DNA from: Sphingopyxis sp. OPL5
GTDB taxonomy: Bacteria > Pseudomonadota > Alphaproteobacteria > Sphingomonadales > Sphingomonadaceae
Direction: 5' to 3'
Assembly: GCF_003797775.2 (NCBI RefSeq)
Contig: NZ_CP060725.1
Coordinates: 124,001 to 188,000 of the forward strand
DNA length: 64,000 bases
The notes under the pieces were generated by a model that saw nothing but the letters and a program-made list of their open reading frames with translations, had not been told where the DNA came from and did not search any database. Positions 40,954 to 51,149 of the stretch are shown here, in pieces. Numbering within the stretch: position 1 is the first letter of the stretch; each line of letters opens with the position of its first letter. The translations under genes were made by a program, and so were the position numbers.

Positions 40954-43227
40954 TCAGGTCTGGAACAGGGGTGCCGCCACCAGTCCGAACGGCAGATATT
41001 CGTCGAGCATGTCGTCAAGATTGGCGCGCCGGAACGGCACGCCGGCGCTGAAACCGGCGCCCATTTCGGCGCCGCCGAAGGCGCCGGCCACGACCGCATC
41101 GGGACAGGCGAGCGCGAGCTGTCCGAAAGCGCTGGCGGGAAAAGCGCTGGCCGCGAAGATCGGCGTCACGCTGCGCGCGAGGCGCCGCTTCTCGGTTTCG
41201 GGCAAGGGCGCCGGGGCGCCCTGCTCGGCGTCGGCGATGACCATGTCGGGCTGGCACCGGTAGCGGCGCGGGACGCGCGAGGTGAGCGGCGCGTAGCAGA
41301 AGCGCACGCAGCCGCGCTGGCGCTGCGCGGCGCGCGCGGTGCCGAGGAACAGGCTGTTCTCGGCCTCGATCGAGCGGACTATGGTCCGCCCGAAGATCGT
41401 GCTGCGCGCGATGTCGACGTCCGCGGCAGGCGCATCGATCACAAGAGCGAGCAGGTCGGGATCGGCCTGCAGGTCGCGATCCTCGCCGACGATAGAGTCT
41501 GCCACGCGAAGCCCGCCGCCCGCCGGGCCGAGCGCGAGCGGGCCGGTGATGCTATGGTCGACAGCGATCGCCAGCTCGCCATTTTGCGAAAGGACGCGCA
41601 GCCCCTTGGCCAGCCCCGCCGCCGAGGCGCCGATGGTGCAGTGGCGCAGATCGAGCGAGCCGAGCACGCCCGCCATGATCGCCACCTCGCCCTCGACCAG
41701 CAGACCGTCGAGAATGAGCCGTCCGGCCTCCTGCCCCGCCCCCGGCGCGATGCCGCGCACGCGCAGGTCACCGCGGATATGCGGGCGGCGATACATCGGC
41801 GCGAGCGCCGTGAGGTCGCGTTCGATCACCCCGCCCGCCCGTTCGACCGTCGGCCAGGCCATCGCCGCGATCGCCAGCCGTGCGCCCGCCGGAATCTTCA
41901 GGATATGCGCGGCATCGCTGAGGTCCTCGGCATAACTCGCATTGTCGAGCATCAGGATCAGCCCGCGCGTGCCCGCGCCCGACGCCGCATTCCAGCGAGT
42001 GATCGCTTCGGCGAGCGACGCGACGACCACCCCGCCCTGCAGCAGATTGTCGGTCTGGTCCTCGGCGCGCGCCGACACGCCGATCACCCATGGCGGCGGC
42101 CCGCCCTCGACGAAAAGCTCCTCGCGCCAGGCGGCAAAGCTCGCGCTGCGGTCGTAAGGGCCGCCGCCGATGGCGAAGGGCGCGGCGAAGGCGCAGCTCG
42201 TCTCGACCGCCTTGCCCTCGTCGCTGGCGTGGAGCGCGAGGCGGCCGAGTTCGGGGTCGAACAGGACGTGCCCGGCCTGTTCGGGCCGCCGCCAGGTCGG
42301 GTTGCCGCCGCCATCGTCGCGCGTTTCGAGGTTGCAGCTGTGCAGCCGCTCGGGCGGCACCTCGGCGCCGCCGAGCCGGATGCGCAGCACCGGCGCCTCG
42401 TCGAACCAGCCACTCCGTCCACCGTCGCGGAGCCGGTTGAGGTCGCGGTGGAGCAGCCGCCGGTCGAGCGGTGCGGGAACCATGCGCATATCGACGCGCC
42501 CGGCGATCGAGCGGTCGGCCTTGGGCCGGTTGAACAAGCCGCGGTCGGCGCCGAGCGGGTCGAAATGGCGGAAGCCCGGACCGATGGCGGAAGCGCACGG
42601 CACCAGCCCGCCGACATAGCCCGCCGCCGCGTTCGAGAGGAAGCCGAGCGGAAAGGCGTCGAGCCGCCAGATGAACAGCCCGACGTGCGGGATCGCGTGG
42701 CGCCCCGACAGGCTGTCGGCGGGTCCGGCGGCGGCGCTGTGACATGCGGTGCCGAACGCCCCCTCGCTCAGCCGCGCGGCCTCGGCATCGCGGATCGACG
42801 CGGTGCCGAGCGCACCGGGGCGGACATGGTTGACGTGCTGGCTCCAGATCAGCTTCTGGAAAAATTCGACCGCGACGACCGGCCAGCCGGTGACATCGCG
42901 CGCGATCTGTTCGATCGCGGCGGCGGTGCCCTTCGCCTGGCGATAGCCGAGCGTGTTGGCGATATAGCTGCGCAGCCCCACCTCGCCGGCGCCGAAGCTG
43001 CGCATCGGCCGCGCGCCGATCAGCGCGCCGAGATAGGGGATGACCCACGGCTCGCAGCTTTCGATGAACCAATTGTCGTAGAGCTGGTCGAGGTCGCGCT
43101 CGACCACCGCGAGCTCGCCGGCGAGCAGCCCCATCAGCGCTTCGAGCGCCCGGCCCTCGCCCGCGTCGCGGTTGCGCAGATGCTGCGGCAGCAGTTCGAT
43201 CAGCGGCACGGGCGGACGATTATGCAC
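40954..43227 (-). CDS. eCIS phage tail protein I-like baseplate protein
   Basis: 757 aa. The first ~170 residues resemble P2 gpI/phage tail protein I: LIELLPQHLRNRDAGEG, WVIPYLGALIGARP and YIANTLGYRQAKGTAAAIEQ. The C-terminal two thirds are beta-rich without a recognised family. In P2-like tails gpI links the baseplate wedge to fibres, which fits its place after the baseplate J genes. It overlaps the preceding gene by 8 nt. Confidence 0.82.
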   Translation of the reverse strand: MHNRPPVPLIELLPQHLRNRDAGEGRALEALMGLLAGELAVVERDLDQLYDNWFIESCEPWVIPYLGALIGARPMRSFGAGEVGLRSYIANTLGYRQAKGTAAAIEQIARDVTGWPVVAVEFFQKLIWSQHVNHVRPGALGTASIRDAEAARLSEGAFGTACHSAAAGPADSLSGRHAIPHVGLFIWRLDAFPLGFLSNAAAGYVGGLVPCASAIGPGFRHFDPLGADRGLFNRPKADRSIAGRVDMRMVPAPLDRRLLHRDLNRLRDGGRSGWFDEAPVLRIRLGGAEVPPERLHSCNLETRDDGGGNPTWRRPEQAGHVLFDPELGRLALHASDEGKAVETSCAFAAPFAIGGGPYDRSASFAAWREELFVEGGPPPWVIGVSARAEDQTDNLLQGGVVVASLAEAITRWNAASGAGTRGLILMLDNASYAEDLSDAAHILKIPAGARLAIAAMAWPTVERAGGVIERDLTALAPMYRRPHIRGDLRVRGIAPGAGQEAGRLILDGLLVEGEVAIMAGVLGSLDLRHCTIGASAAGLAKGLRVLSQNGELAIAVDHSITGPLALGPAGGGLRVADSIVGEDRDLQADPDLLALVIDAPAADVDIARSTIFGRTIVRSIEAENSLFLGTARAAQRQRGCVRFCYAPLTSRVPRRYRCQPDMVIADAEQGAPAPLPETEKRRLARSVTPIFAASAFPASAFGQLALACPDAVVAGAFGGAEMGAGFSAGVPFRRANLDDMLDEYLPFGLVAAPLFQT

Positions 43228-46200
43228 GGGCGGCCTCCACGGTCAGCGTAATGCCGGCTTCGAGCAGGGTGACGAGTTCGGCGGCGGCGAAATCGGCGTT
43301 TTCGGTCGCGGACAAGGGCCGCGCGCCCTGTGCCGGGAGCACGGTCGCGAGGTTCGCCGCGCCAACCGGCGCACCGCCGTCGGAGATCAGCGCGAGCTGG
43401 TCGAGATCGACCCCGACGACGCCGGGCACCGCCTGCAACGCCGCGATGACTTCGGCGGCGCTGACGACCTGTCCGATATTGCGGCGCGCGAAGCCGAAGG
43501 TGTCGAGCAGCAGCGCCCTAGCCGCGAGTTCGACATCCTCGGCGCGATGGTCGGCGTGGTGGAACAATCGCGCCGCCAGCTGGAAGAAGCGCCGCGCGGC
43601 GGGCATGACGACGAGCCGGTGCGACCGGTCGCGCGCGGCGTCGGCGGCGGCCTGGAGGTTGGCGATGACCGGCGCATCGTCGTCGAGAATGACGTCGCTG
43701 GTGCCGGTGATGCTGACGAGGACGAGCTGGCGGCTGCCCGACCAGAGCTGCGCGGCCAAAGCCTTGCCGACCCCGGCGAAGTTCGCGGCGAAATCGCGAT
43801 AGTCGATCAACGAGACGATGCGCCCCAGCGTCTTGACATCGCGCGGAGCCCCCTGGCGAATGTCGGCGAGGCTTTCGGGCGCGGCGCTGCCGCTCGCGCG
43901 GCTCGGATTGACCACCGAGCGGATACCGAGCGGGCGGGTCTTCAACTGGATGATCGCCTCGTCGGCGACCTCGCCCGCGAGGCCGATGCCGGCGCGATAG
44001 CTGGCGATGATGTTGAGTTGTCCGGTCGGCAGCCGGCTGCCGCGCAGGCCGTCGCCGAATTGGACCCATGTATTGCCGTCATCCTCGCCGCGTACCGCAT
44101 AGACGCGGTCGTCGGGGCCGGCGTCGTAGAGCGTCGCGACCTCGTGCCACAGCAGCCCGTCGACGCGGATGGCGAGCGACGAGGCGCGGCCGGTCGGCGT
44201 CTCGGCGCTGACATAGGTCAGCGGCGCCTTGGTCAGCTTGAAGCGCTGGAAGATCTGCGCGGCATCGCCCGAACCCAACTGCTCTTCATAGGTCTCGCCG
44301 TGGGTCGCGGCGGCCATGTTGGCGTTCACGGTAACGGTCGGGCGGCGATAGCTGTATTCGGGTCCGCTCTTGAGCAGCAGGCGGGTGAAGCCGCCGATAT
44401 GGACGACGTCGCTGACCGTCAGCGTCTCGCTTTCCGCGAGGCCGTCGGCGTCGCTGCGATCGCCGGCGATCGAGATCGTCTGGCCATCGACGAGGTCCAG
44501 ATAAAGAGCGTCAAGGTCGATCGCGTCGGCGCCCGCGGCAACGTCGTCGCGGATCGGGGTACCGGCGAGGGCGAGCGGCGCGCTGGCGCCGAAGAGATGC
44601 GCGGTGCGGAACAGGAAGTCGTTGAGCGGCGACGCGTCGCCCGGCGCGGGGATCGTAAGCGCGCTGCCGTCGGGCTGGCGGAAGCTGACCCCGCTGCTCT
44701 TGCCGGTGAGCGCGAAGTCGGCGCGCGATTGCGTCGCCACCGCCGCGACGCGGAACACCATCGCCTCGCCCTCGGGCGTCTCGATCGCCGCCCAGCCGTC
44801 GGGCACGATCTCCTTCACCTCGCGTTCGAGGAAGACATGGGCGCCGGTCAGCAGGTTGCCTTGGCTGTCGGTCCAGATCGCCACGTCGCCCGAATCCCAG
44901 CTGGCGCCATGGCCATGACCGGCGGGGAGCGAGGCATATTTGGGCGCGGCTGAGCCGAAGAAACTGCAATCGTCGCGCAGCACATAGAGGCCCGGCCGCG
45001 CTTCGGAGGTTTGCGGCGCGTCGACCTGTTTCTGGCGGCGAACGAGATGCATCAGCTTGACGCGCGACCAGGACTGGCTCTTGACCAGCGCGGTGAGCGC
45101 GGGACCGGTCCACACCGCCTGACGCACGACAGTCTTCACCGTGTCGCTGGTGAACGCGAGCCGCACGGTCGGCATCGCCAGCCGTTTGAAGCGCGGCGAG
45201 CGGCGCGCGGGCGATCGTTTCACCGCGTCGGGCGTTTCGCCGCCGCGCGTCGCGATGAGCCGGGTGACGCCAAAGTCGCGATCGTCGGCCGCGCTGACCA
45301 CGCGCAGCGTCGAAGCCGCGACCTGCCGGGTGTCGTCGGCGGCGACGATGACCCCGACGACGACGATCCGCTGACCAGGCCGCAGACCCAGCCCGGTGCC
45401 GCGCAAATATATCTCGTCGACCGGCAGCGCGCGCAGCACCGGTTCGACCTCGGGATTCAGCGCATGGGCGGCGATCCGTTCGGCGAGTTCGCCGGCAAGG
45501 TCGGTGTCGCCGTCGATCGGATGATAGGGCGCCAGCGCCGCGACGTCGCTGAACAGGCGCGGCGCCACCTGCCCGGGTTCCAGCGGCTCGCCCGGCACCG
45601 GCAGCTTGAAACTATTGTCGAGGTCGAAGAGGAAGATACTGCCGTTGTCGGCATGAGCGGGATTGCCGCTATCGTGGAACAGCGCCAGCGGCTGCTGGTA
45701 CAGCGTGCGCGCCGGCATCGCATTCCATTCGGCGCGTGCGGTGATCGGGGCGACGGTTTCGAACACCTGCGGCAATTCGCCCTTGCGCGTCGGAACCGAC
45801 ATCGCCTGCACCCCGATCGGGATCTCGACGGCGCGATAGGGGTCGTCCGAGGCCTCGACGGTGAAGGACAAGGCGACCGACGCCGCGACCCCGGGAGCAG
45901 GCTCGTAGCCGATCATCCGCGCCATTTCGACGAGCGAGCGGCGCTGCGTCGCGGTGCCGACATAGGCTTCGTTGGCGACGCGCTCGCTGTAGAAACTGAG
46001 CACGTCAAGCGTCGCCGCGAAACCGTCGAACAACGCGATCGTCGGATCGTCGGTCGCGCGCGTGCGCAAATCCGCCAGCGGCTGGAGCGCGGCCTTGCTG
46101 TCGGGGTCGATCACGGTCTGGCGCGGCAATTGCCACAACATACGGTCGATGAATTCGGGATAGGTGCCGATGCGATAGGCGATCGAGGCCAGCCCCGGGC

Positions 46201-46267
46201 GGTTGTCGGGGCGCTTTTCGTCGCGATCGGTCGCGCCGCAGATATTGGCGGGGGGCTTGTGCGCCAT
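43220..46267 (-). CDS. eCIS putative baseplate assembly protein (baseplate J-like, Afp12-type)
   Basis: 1015 aa. The N-terminus (RPGLASIAYRIGTYPEFIDRML) and the block with FDGFAATLDVLSFYSERVANEAY are typical of the 'putative baseplate assembly protein' family of contractile injection systems. A baseplate J-like core is in the C-terminal third (VVNPSRASGSAAPESLADIR, LVSLIDYRDFAANF-like). It should form the wedge around the hub. Its ATG shares its first base with the last base of the next-upstream gene's stop codon. Confidence 0.88.
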   Translation of the reverse strand: MAHKPPANICGATDRDEKRPDNRPGLASIAYRIGTYPEFIDRMLWQLPRQTVIDPDSKAALQPLADLRTRATDDPTIALFDGFAATLDVLSFYSERVANEAYVGTATQRRSLVEMARMIGYEPAPGVAASVALSFTVEASDDPYRAVEIPIGVQAMSVPTRKGELPQVFETVAPITARAEWNAMPARTLYQQPLALFHDSGNPAHADNGSIFLFDLDNSFKLPVPGEPLEPGQVAPRLFSDVAALAPYHPIDGDTDLAGELAERIAAHALNPEVEPVLRALPVDEIYLRGTGLGLRPGQRIVVVGVIVAADDTRQVAASTLRVVSAADDRDFGVTRLIATRGGETPDAVKRSPARRSPRFKRLAMPTVRLAFTSDTVKTVVRQAVWTGPALTALVKSQSWSRVKLMHLVRRQKQVDAPQTSEARPGLYVLRDDCSFFGSAAPKYASLPAGHGHGASWDSGDVAIWTDSQGNLLTGAHVFLEREVKEIVPDGWAAIETPEGEAMVFRVAAVATQSRADFALTGKSSGVSFRQPDGSALTIPAPGDASPLNDFLFRTAHLFGASAPLALAGTPIRDDVAAGADAIDLDALYLDLVDGQTISIAGDRSDADGLAESETLTVSDVVHIGGFTRLLLKSGPEYSYRRPTVTVNANMAAATHGETYEEQLGSGDAAQIFQRFKLTKAPLTYVSAETPTGRASSLAIRVDGLLWHEVATLYDAGPDDRVYAVRGEDDGNTWVQFGDGLRGSRLPTGQLNIIASYRAGIGLAGEVADEAIIQLKTRPLGIRSVVNPSRASGSAAPESLADIRQGAPRDVKTLGRIVSLIDYRDFAANFAGVGKALAAQLWSGSRQLVLVSITGTSDVILDDDAPVIANLQAAADAARDRSHRLVVMPAARRFFQLAARLFHHADHRAEDVELAARALLLDTFGFARRNIGQVVSAAEVIAALQAVPGVVGVDLDQLALISDGGAPVGAANLATVLPAQGARPLSATENADFAAAELVTLLEAGITLTVEAARA

Positions 46268-48789
46268 CAGCGTCCTCCCGCCATCAGAAAGGCGATGCGC
46301 CCGAAATCGGGGAAGGTCGGGTCATTGTCGAGCCGCGCGACCTCGTTGGGTGCGATCGGAATTTCGGCGTCGTCGGCAAAATCGATCGCGGGCTGGTCGA
46401 GCCGCCCGAAGCGGCCCTTGACCGCCCCTGCCCCGTCGCGCGTGCCGATCCATTGCACCCCGGTCACCTGCATCGCGCGCGCAATGATCGGTGAGAGCAG
46501 GATATTGTCGCCGAAGCTGAAATTGTCGGGATGGAAGAAGCCGGGCCGGCCATCGCGCATCAGCCGCGCGGAGAAGATGTCGAGCAGGTCGCGCTCCACA
46601 TCGCCGGCATAATGATCCGAGCAGACGCAGACGAAAAGCCTGATGTCGAGCGGCACGAAGCGCGGCGGCACGATTTCGAGGTCGTGACCCGCGAGGCGAT
46701 AGCTGGCGAGATGATCGCGCAGCGCGCCTTCGAACGCCTCGTCGACCGCGCCGCCGCCGCGGCGGTCGATCGCGAGGAAGATGGTGTTCCAGCTGCCGGT
46801 CCAGCGCCGTTCGCCATAGGCACGCTGCACTTGCGCGTGCGTCTCGGCGGCGGCGACATAGTCGGCGGGGGTGACGGCGCGGCGTTGTTTGCGAAAGTGC
46901 TGCGGAGCGGCGATGCGGATCGCGGCGGCGGGTTCGCGGTCGCGGCCGCCGATACCCGCCAAGGGATTGCGAACGCCCGCGATTGCGCCGCCGTCGTCGG
47001 TCACGACATGCGCGATCGCGTTGATCCCGATGTTGCCGCGGCGGCCGCCGCCGTGGCGGATGCGCGCGGTCATCGCCGCGCCGTCGGTCGGGCGCCGCCC
47101 CGCCGAGCCGTCGCCGAAGCGCGCATAATGGGCGGCGTCGGTGGCCTCGATGACGAATTCGGGGGCGAAGGGATCGGAGGCGAGCAGGTCGGACACCGCG
47201 CGCCAGCTTTCGCCGTCGCCGGCAAGTTCGACCGCGGCGAGCGGCTGGCCGGCGGGCGCAAGCGCCACGCGCGCGGACTGGCCCCGCGCGGCCTCGCCAT
47301 CGTAGCCGACGCCATGGACGATCGCGTCGGCGGCGAGACGGTAGCGGAGCAGCGCGCCCGGGCCGTCGTCGGGCGCGAGCCCCGAGCGGTCGGGGCCACC
47401 GACCGCGATACCGTCCTCGCGCGCCTGGGCCGGGGTCAGCCCATAGTCGATCGTGCGGCCCTCGTCGGCGAGGATGATGTTGCCGTGCGCCAGCGCGCCA
47501 TTGGGGGTGAGGTTGAGCGGGAAGGTCAGCGCGTCGTCGGCGAACCAGTCGATGCGGACCAGCGCCTTGGCCATCACCGGATCGACGACATCGACCGGGT
47601 CGGCGGACAGCCGCACGAGCTGGCGGTGCGCCGGATCGGGCGGGTCGGCCTCGCCGCCGCCGAACGGGATGCGTTCCTTGAACAGGATCAGGTCGCCGCG
47701 CGCGAGGCCGAGCGCTGCGCGGGTGCCGACGAGGAAGGCGGTGGTCGACCCGGCGGGCAGGCAGCAGGCGGCATCGCCCCAGTCGTGGAGCCGCATCGCG
47801 TTGCGCGCGACACGCAGCGAGCGCAGGTCCTGCAGCGTTTCGAAGACCAGCGCGCCGCCGCCGACCAGTTCCTCGAAAATCTCGGGATCGCGCGGCTGGA
47901 CCGGCGCGAAGGTCGCGGGAAGATCGGTCGGGCTGGTCAGCAGGCGGGTGCCGACGGGCAGGATCGGCGGCTGCCCCGCGGCGCGCGTGACATTCGACCG
48001 CGCGGTGACCATCACCGGCACCCGCGCATTGCAGCCTTCGGACGCGCTGTAGCCGAGCAGCCGGGCGTGGCGGAGGATCGACTGGCGCAGCCGGGCGCGA
48101 CCAAAAAACGCCTCGGTCCCCACCGCGTCCTGGAACCAGCTCGTCTGGTCGGCGGCATAGGCCAGCGCCTCGACCAGCGTCACGCCGAGGTCGGCGGGGC
48201 TGCGTTCGGTCCAGCCCGGCAGGCTGACCGCCATGCGGTCGAGCATCAGCTGGCGGAAACTGTCATAATCCTTGGCGAGATAGTCGATCGGCGGGCCGAA
48301 GGCGCGCGGCGCGCCGGGCCCATCGGGCGCGGCGCAGTCGAAGGCCGAGGGGCATTCGGCCTTGAAGCTGAAATCGAGCGCGGCGAGCATCGGGTCGAGG
48401 AAGGGCGGCACCGTGTCATTGACCGCCCCGAGCCGCACCGACAGCCGATAGGGCGAATAATCGCCCGCGGCGTCGAGCGTCAGCGTCAGGCTGTGCGCCA
48501 CCGGCCCCGCCGCGACATCGGTGACGCGGATGCCGGTGACGCGGGTGCCGCCGTCGATGCGAAAATTGTCGGCGTCGAGCAACGGCACCCCCGCCGCGAG
48601 AACGCCGTCGTCGCGCAGGAAGACGAGCGTCAGCAGCCGCTGGCGCAGCTCAGGAGTCGGCGCGTCGCGGTCGACGACCTCGAGATAGTCGATTCCGTTC
48701 AGCAGCACCCCGCCGCCGGTGTCGACATTCGCCTCGGCGACGCGCTGGCGGCGGCGCTCGGTGCCGCAATATTGGAAGGCGGCGGTCAA
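46267..48789 (-). CDS. eCIS putative baseplate protein (baseplate J-like, Afp11-type)
   Basis: 840 aa from a TTG start that overlaps the gp25 stop (TTGA). The longer open frame upstream is antisense-like and would overlap gp25, so the TTG is preferred. Recognisable blocks are QYCGTERRRQRVAEA at the start, DYLAKDYDSFRQLMLDRM and GVTLVEALAYAADQTSWFQD, and a baseplate J-like C-terminus with VTPADYVAAAETHAQVQRAYG. It is the second large wedge protein of the baseplate. Confidence 0.86.
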   Translation of the reverse strand: MTAAFQYCGTERRRQRVAEANVDTGGGVLLNGIDYLEVVDRDAPTPELRQRLLTLVFLRDDGVLAAGVPLLDADNFRIDGGTRVTGIRVTDVAAGPVAHSLTLTLDAAGDYSPYRLSVRLGAVNDTVPPFLDPMLAALDFSFKAECPSAFDCAAPDGPGAPRAFGPPIDYLAKDYDSFRQLMLDRMAVSLPGWTERSPADLGVTLVEALAYAADQTSWFQDAVGTEAFFGRARLRQSILRHARLLGYSASEGCNARVPVMVTARSNVTRAAGQPPILPVGTRLLTSPTDLPATFAPVQPRDPEIFEELVGGGALVFETLQDLRSLRVARNAMRLHDWGDAACCLPAGSTTAFLVGTRAALGLARGDLILFKERIPFGGGEADPPDPAHRQLVRLSADPVDVVDPVMAKALVRIDWFADDALTFPLNLTPNGALAHGNIILADEGRTIDYGLTPAQAREDGIAVGGPDRSGLAPDDGPGALLRYRLAADAIVHGVGYDGEAARGQSARVALAPAGQPLAAVELAGDGESWRAVSDLLASDPFAPEFVIEATDAAHYARFGDGSAGRRPTDGAAMTARIRHGGGRRGNIGINAIAHVVTDDGGAIAGVRNPLAGIGGRDREPAAAIRIAAPQHFRKQRRAVTPADYVAAAETHAQVQRAYGERRWTGSWNTIFLAIDRRGGGAVDEAFEGALRDHLASYRLAGHDLEIVPPRFVPLDIRLFVCVCSDHYAGDVERDLLDIFSARLMRDGRPGFFHPDNFSFGDNILLSPIIARAMQVTGVQWIGTRDGAGAVKGRFGRLDQPAIDFADDAEIPIAPNEVARLDNDPTFPDFGRIAFLMAGGR

Positions 48790-49145
48790 AACACCTGCTC
48801 CACGGTGACGACGCGCTCGCGCGCCTCGTCGAGCGGACGGTAGCGGACGGTGATCGCGAGGCGGCTGTCCTCGGCGGCGGTTTCGACCCCGCGTACCTCG
48901 ATCGCGCCCGACAGCCATTGTTGCAGCGCCGCCATCACCATATGCTGCGCCGCCGCCGCGAGTTCGGGCGCGTTTTCGGAGAAGATAAGGTCGTTGACCC
49001 CGGCACCGAAATCGGGGCGGTTGACGCGTTCGCCGCGCCGCGTGAACAGCAACAGCTCGATCATCTCGCGGATATGCGCCTCATGCGCCGCGCCCGCGGT
49101 GCCGCCATTGGCGTCGATGCGATAGGGAAAGCCGAAGTGGGTCAT
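48786..49145 (-). CDS. eCIS gp25-like baseplate protein (Afp9-type)
   Basis: 119 aa. IREMIELLLFTRRGERVNRP, DFGAGVNDLIF and the beta-rich C-terminus match the GPW/gp25 family, the sheath-initiating wedge component of T4, T6SS (TssE) and eCIS baseplates. It overlaps its neighbours by 4 nt at each end. Confidence 0.92.
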   Translation of the reverse strand: MTHFGFPYRIDANGGTAGAAHEAHIREMIELLLFTRRGERVNRPDFGAGVNDLIFSENAPELAAAAQHMVMAALQQWLSGAIEVRGVETAAEDSRLAITVRYRPLDEARERVVTVEQVF

Positions 49146-49480
49146 AGCGCGAGCACCTTCGTCTGGACGCTCGCCCACACGACCGGACCCTGCGGCGCCT
49201 GGGTCGCGGCGATGCCGAGGTCGCCGGGGTTCATCTTGAGCGCGGGCTTGCCCTCGACCATCACCTTGCTCGACGCGCCGAGCAGTTGCAGCGTGACGCA
49301 GGGTGACGGCGTCGGACCCGCGGGAAGCTGAAACGGGCAGCCCGCGACCATGCCCTTGTCGCCCATCACCAGCGGCGGCGCGCCAACGACCAGCACCTTC
49401 GACGCCGACGACAACAAGGTGCCGGGGATGGCGTGCGGGCATTGGGCGACCGAGGCCATGGTGACGAGCGGGATCGTCAT
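49142..49480 (-). CDS. eCIS PAAR-like spike-tip protein (Afp10-type)
   Basis: 112 aa, rich in Gly, Val and short beta-turns: VVGAPPLVMGDKGMVAGCPF and VMVEGKPALKMNPGD. These fit a PAAR-like spike-tip cone of the kind encoded between VgrG and gp25 in eCIS loci. Cys14/His16 and Cys48 could contribute to a metal site. It overlaps its neighbours by ATGA. Confidence 0.8.
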   Translation of the reverse strand: MTIPLVTMASVAQCPHAIPGTLLSSASKVLVVGAPPLVMGDKGMVAGCPFQLPAGPTPSPCVTLQLLGASSKVMVEGKPALKMNPGDLGIAATQAPQGPVVWASVQTKVLAL

Positions 49481-49995
49481 GGCAATATCTTCAAATTGGC
49501 GCCGTTGATCGACACGCCGTCGATCGCGAGCTTCACCGTGCTGGCGCCGTGGGTGATGGTGAGGCCGGTGGGATCGGCCTCGATCTTGGCGGGCCCCATC
49601 GCGGTGGTGAGTTCGAGCGCCAGCGTCGGGGCGCCGGGGATGTCGAAGATTTCGAGGCTGAAATTCTCCCCCTTCCACGCCTTGGTCAGGAAACCGACCG
49701 GTCCCGGCGGCGCGGGGGTGTCGCCAAGGTCCCAGAAGCCGCCCGACCAGATCGGATAGTCGGGATTGCCGCCCTCGAACTCGACCCACACTTTCGCGCC
49801 CTTGGGCGGGATCGCGTAGAGGCCGACGCCGGGGCCGGCACCGGGCAGGCACGGCATCGCCCAGGCGAGCGTGCCGTCGCCGAGCACCCCCGGCACGCTG
49901 ACCTGGATACGGCCGATGCCCTGCAGGTCGGCGGGGTTTTCGACCGTGCCGCGATATTTGCCGTAAAAGGTCGGGCAGGCGTCGGCGGGGTTCAT
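49477..49995 (-). CDS. eCIS spike protein, gpV/gp5 OB-fold half
   Basis: 172 aa. YRGTVENPADLQGIGRIQV and WVEFEGGNPDYPIWSGGFW are the OB-fold of phage baseplate protein V/VgrG gp5-like domains. The C-terminal part is a short beta-helix-like needle (KLAIDGVSINGANLKIL). The gpD-like half that is fused in VgrG/Afp8 is a separate gene immediately upstream with a 4-nt overlap. Confidence 0.88.
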   Translation of the reverse strand: MNPADACPTFYGKYRGTVENPADLQGIGRIQVSVPGVLGDGTLAWAMPCLPGAGPGVGLYAIPPKGAKVWVEFEGGNPDYPIWSGGFWDLGDTPAPPGPVGFLTKAWKGENFSLEIFDIPGAPTLALELTTAMGPAKIEADPTGLTITHGASTVKLAIDGVSINGANLKILP

Positions 49996-51149
49996 GGCAG
50001 CACCATCGGCGCCATCGGCAGGCGGTCGCCACGGGTCAGCATGAACTGCTGCTCATAGCTGCCCGGCCTGATCAGGTGGCGGACCTCCGACACCTTGTAG
50101 AGCCCGCCATAGCTGAGCCCGGCGCCGCGCAGGAACACCAGGTCGCGTGCCTTGAGCGCGGCGTTGTAGCGCGTCGAATCGAGGGTGCCCGACACGGTGA
50201 AGGCCTTTTTCGCGCCTTCGTCGATCTTGGCCTGCGCTTGCCCCATCGCCTGGCCGATGTTGAGCCCGGTGGTGGTGATCGGCTCGCTGCGCGTCGAACC
50301 GAACCGCGCGACGGTTTCGGGGATTGCGCCGAGCGGCGGATTGCTGCCGACGAGCGCGATCACCGGCATTTCGACCCCGGTGATCCGGTCGAGCACCTTG
50401 GTCTCGACCGAGGTCAGCACGGTGTCGTCCTCCGACGTCGTGACGTCATAGGCGTCGGACCCCGGCCCCATGTCGACCGTCAGCGTGCGTTGCGGCACCC
50501 CCGGCTTGACCGGCGGCCCCCAATAGAGGGTGTTGATCCCCGGCACCGGGCCGGGGTCGATATAGGTTTCATAGCCATGGCGGCGCGCCATCTGGTGCAG
50601 ATAGGCCCAGTCCGAACAGCTTTGTTGCGGCACCCGGTCGATCGGGATCGGCGGGTCGATGAATTTGGGCGGCAGCACCATCGGCAGCATGCCGAACTGC
50701 GGATAGGACACGGCGATCAGCGTCGCGATCATCGTTTCGTCCATCGCCGGATGCTCGGTCTGCTTGACCTCCTTGTCGAGTTCCATGCTGAGATCGCGGC
50801 CGAACAGCGTCAGCACCCCCGACCGCGAACTGTTGCCCGGCGTATATTCGCGCTTGGTCACCAGCCCGTCGAAGATCACATAGGGAATGACGTCGAAGAT
50901 CATGGTGACGATCGCGCGGCAGCCGCGCTGGAGTTGCGGGTGCATGATCAGCGGCGATTCGAGGAAATCGGTCGGACCGGTGCGCCCGGTGTTGATCGAC
51001 AGCTTGAAGCCCGATTCGGTGGTGTCGGTCAGCTTGACCTCGAGGTCGGCGATCGCATTCATCACGTCGGCGGGCGCCGGCAGCGCGACCGGGCTGGGCC
51101 CGATCAACAGGTTGAGGCGGATACCGAGGATGTTGCCGAGCAGGCTCAT
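49992..51149 (-). CDS. eCIS spike/hub protein, gpD-like half of VgrG
   Basis: 385 aa from MSLLGNILGIRLNLL. The sequence shows the phage late control gene D/VgrG N-terminal pattern: DGLVTKREYTPGNSSRSGVL, a DWAYLHQMARRHGYETYID hub block and a C-terminal DLVFLRGAGLSYGGLYKVSE. It forms the trimeric hub that carries the OB-fold spike. It overlaps the neighbours on both sides by 4 nt. Confidence 0.87.
   Translation of the reverse strand: MSLLGNILGIRLNLLIGPSPVALPAPADVMNAIADLEVKLTDTTESGFKLSINTGRTGPTDFLESPLIMHPQLQRGCRAIVTMIFDVIPYVIFDGLVTKREYTPGNSSRSGVLTLFGRDLSMELDKEVKQTEHPAMDETMIATLIAVSYPQFGMLPMVLPPKFIDPPIPIDRVPQQSCSDWAYLHQMARRHGYETYIDPGPVPGINTLYWGPPVKPGVPQRTLTVDMGPGSDAYDVTTSEDDTVLTSVETKVLDRITGVEMPVIALVGSNPPLGAIPETVARFGSTRSEPITTTGLNIGQAMGQAQAKIDEGAKKAFTVSGTLDSTRYNAALKARDLVFLRGAGLSYGGLYKVSEVRHLIRPGSYEQQFMLTRGDRLPMAPMVLP

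Noticed and set aside
38372..41263. 963-aa plus-strand frame opposite the DUF6519 gene, and similar long plus-strand frames across 40.9-55.7 kb
   Set aside because: All mirror the minus-strand eCIS genes, which have recognised domains, coupled starts and ribosome sites.
48790..48918. Upstream extension of the Afp11-like baseplate gene
   Set aside because: It overlaps gp25 out of frame with an Arg-rich, non-conserved translation; the TTG at 48789 overlapping the gp25 stop is more likely.
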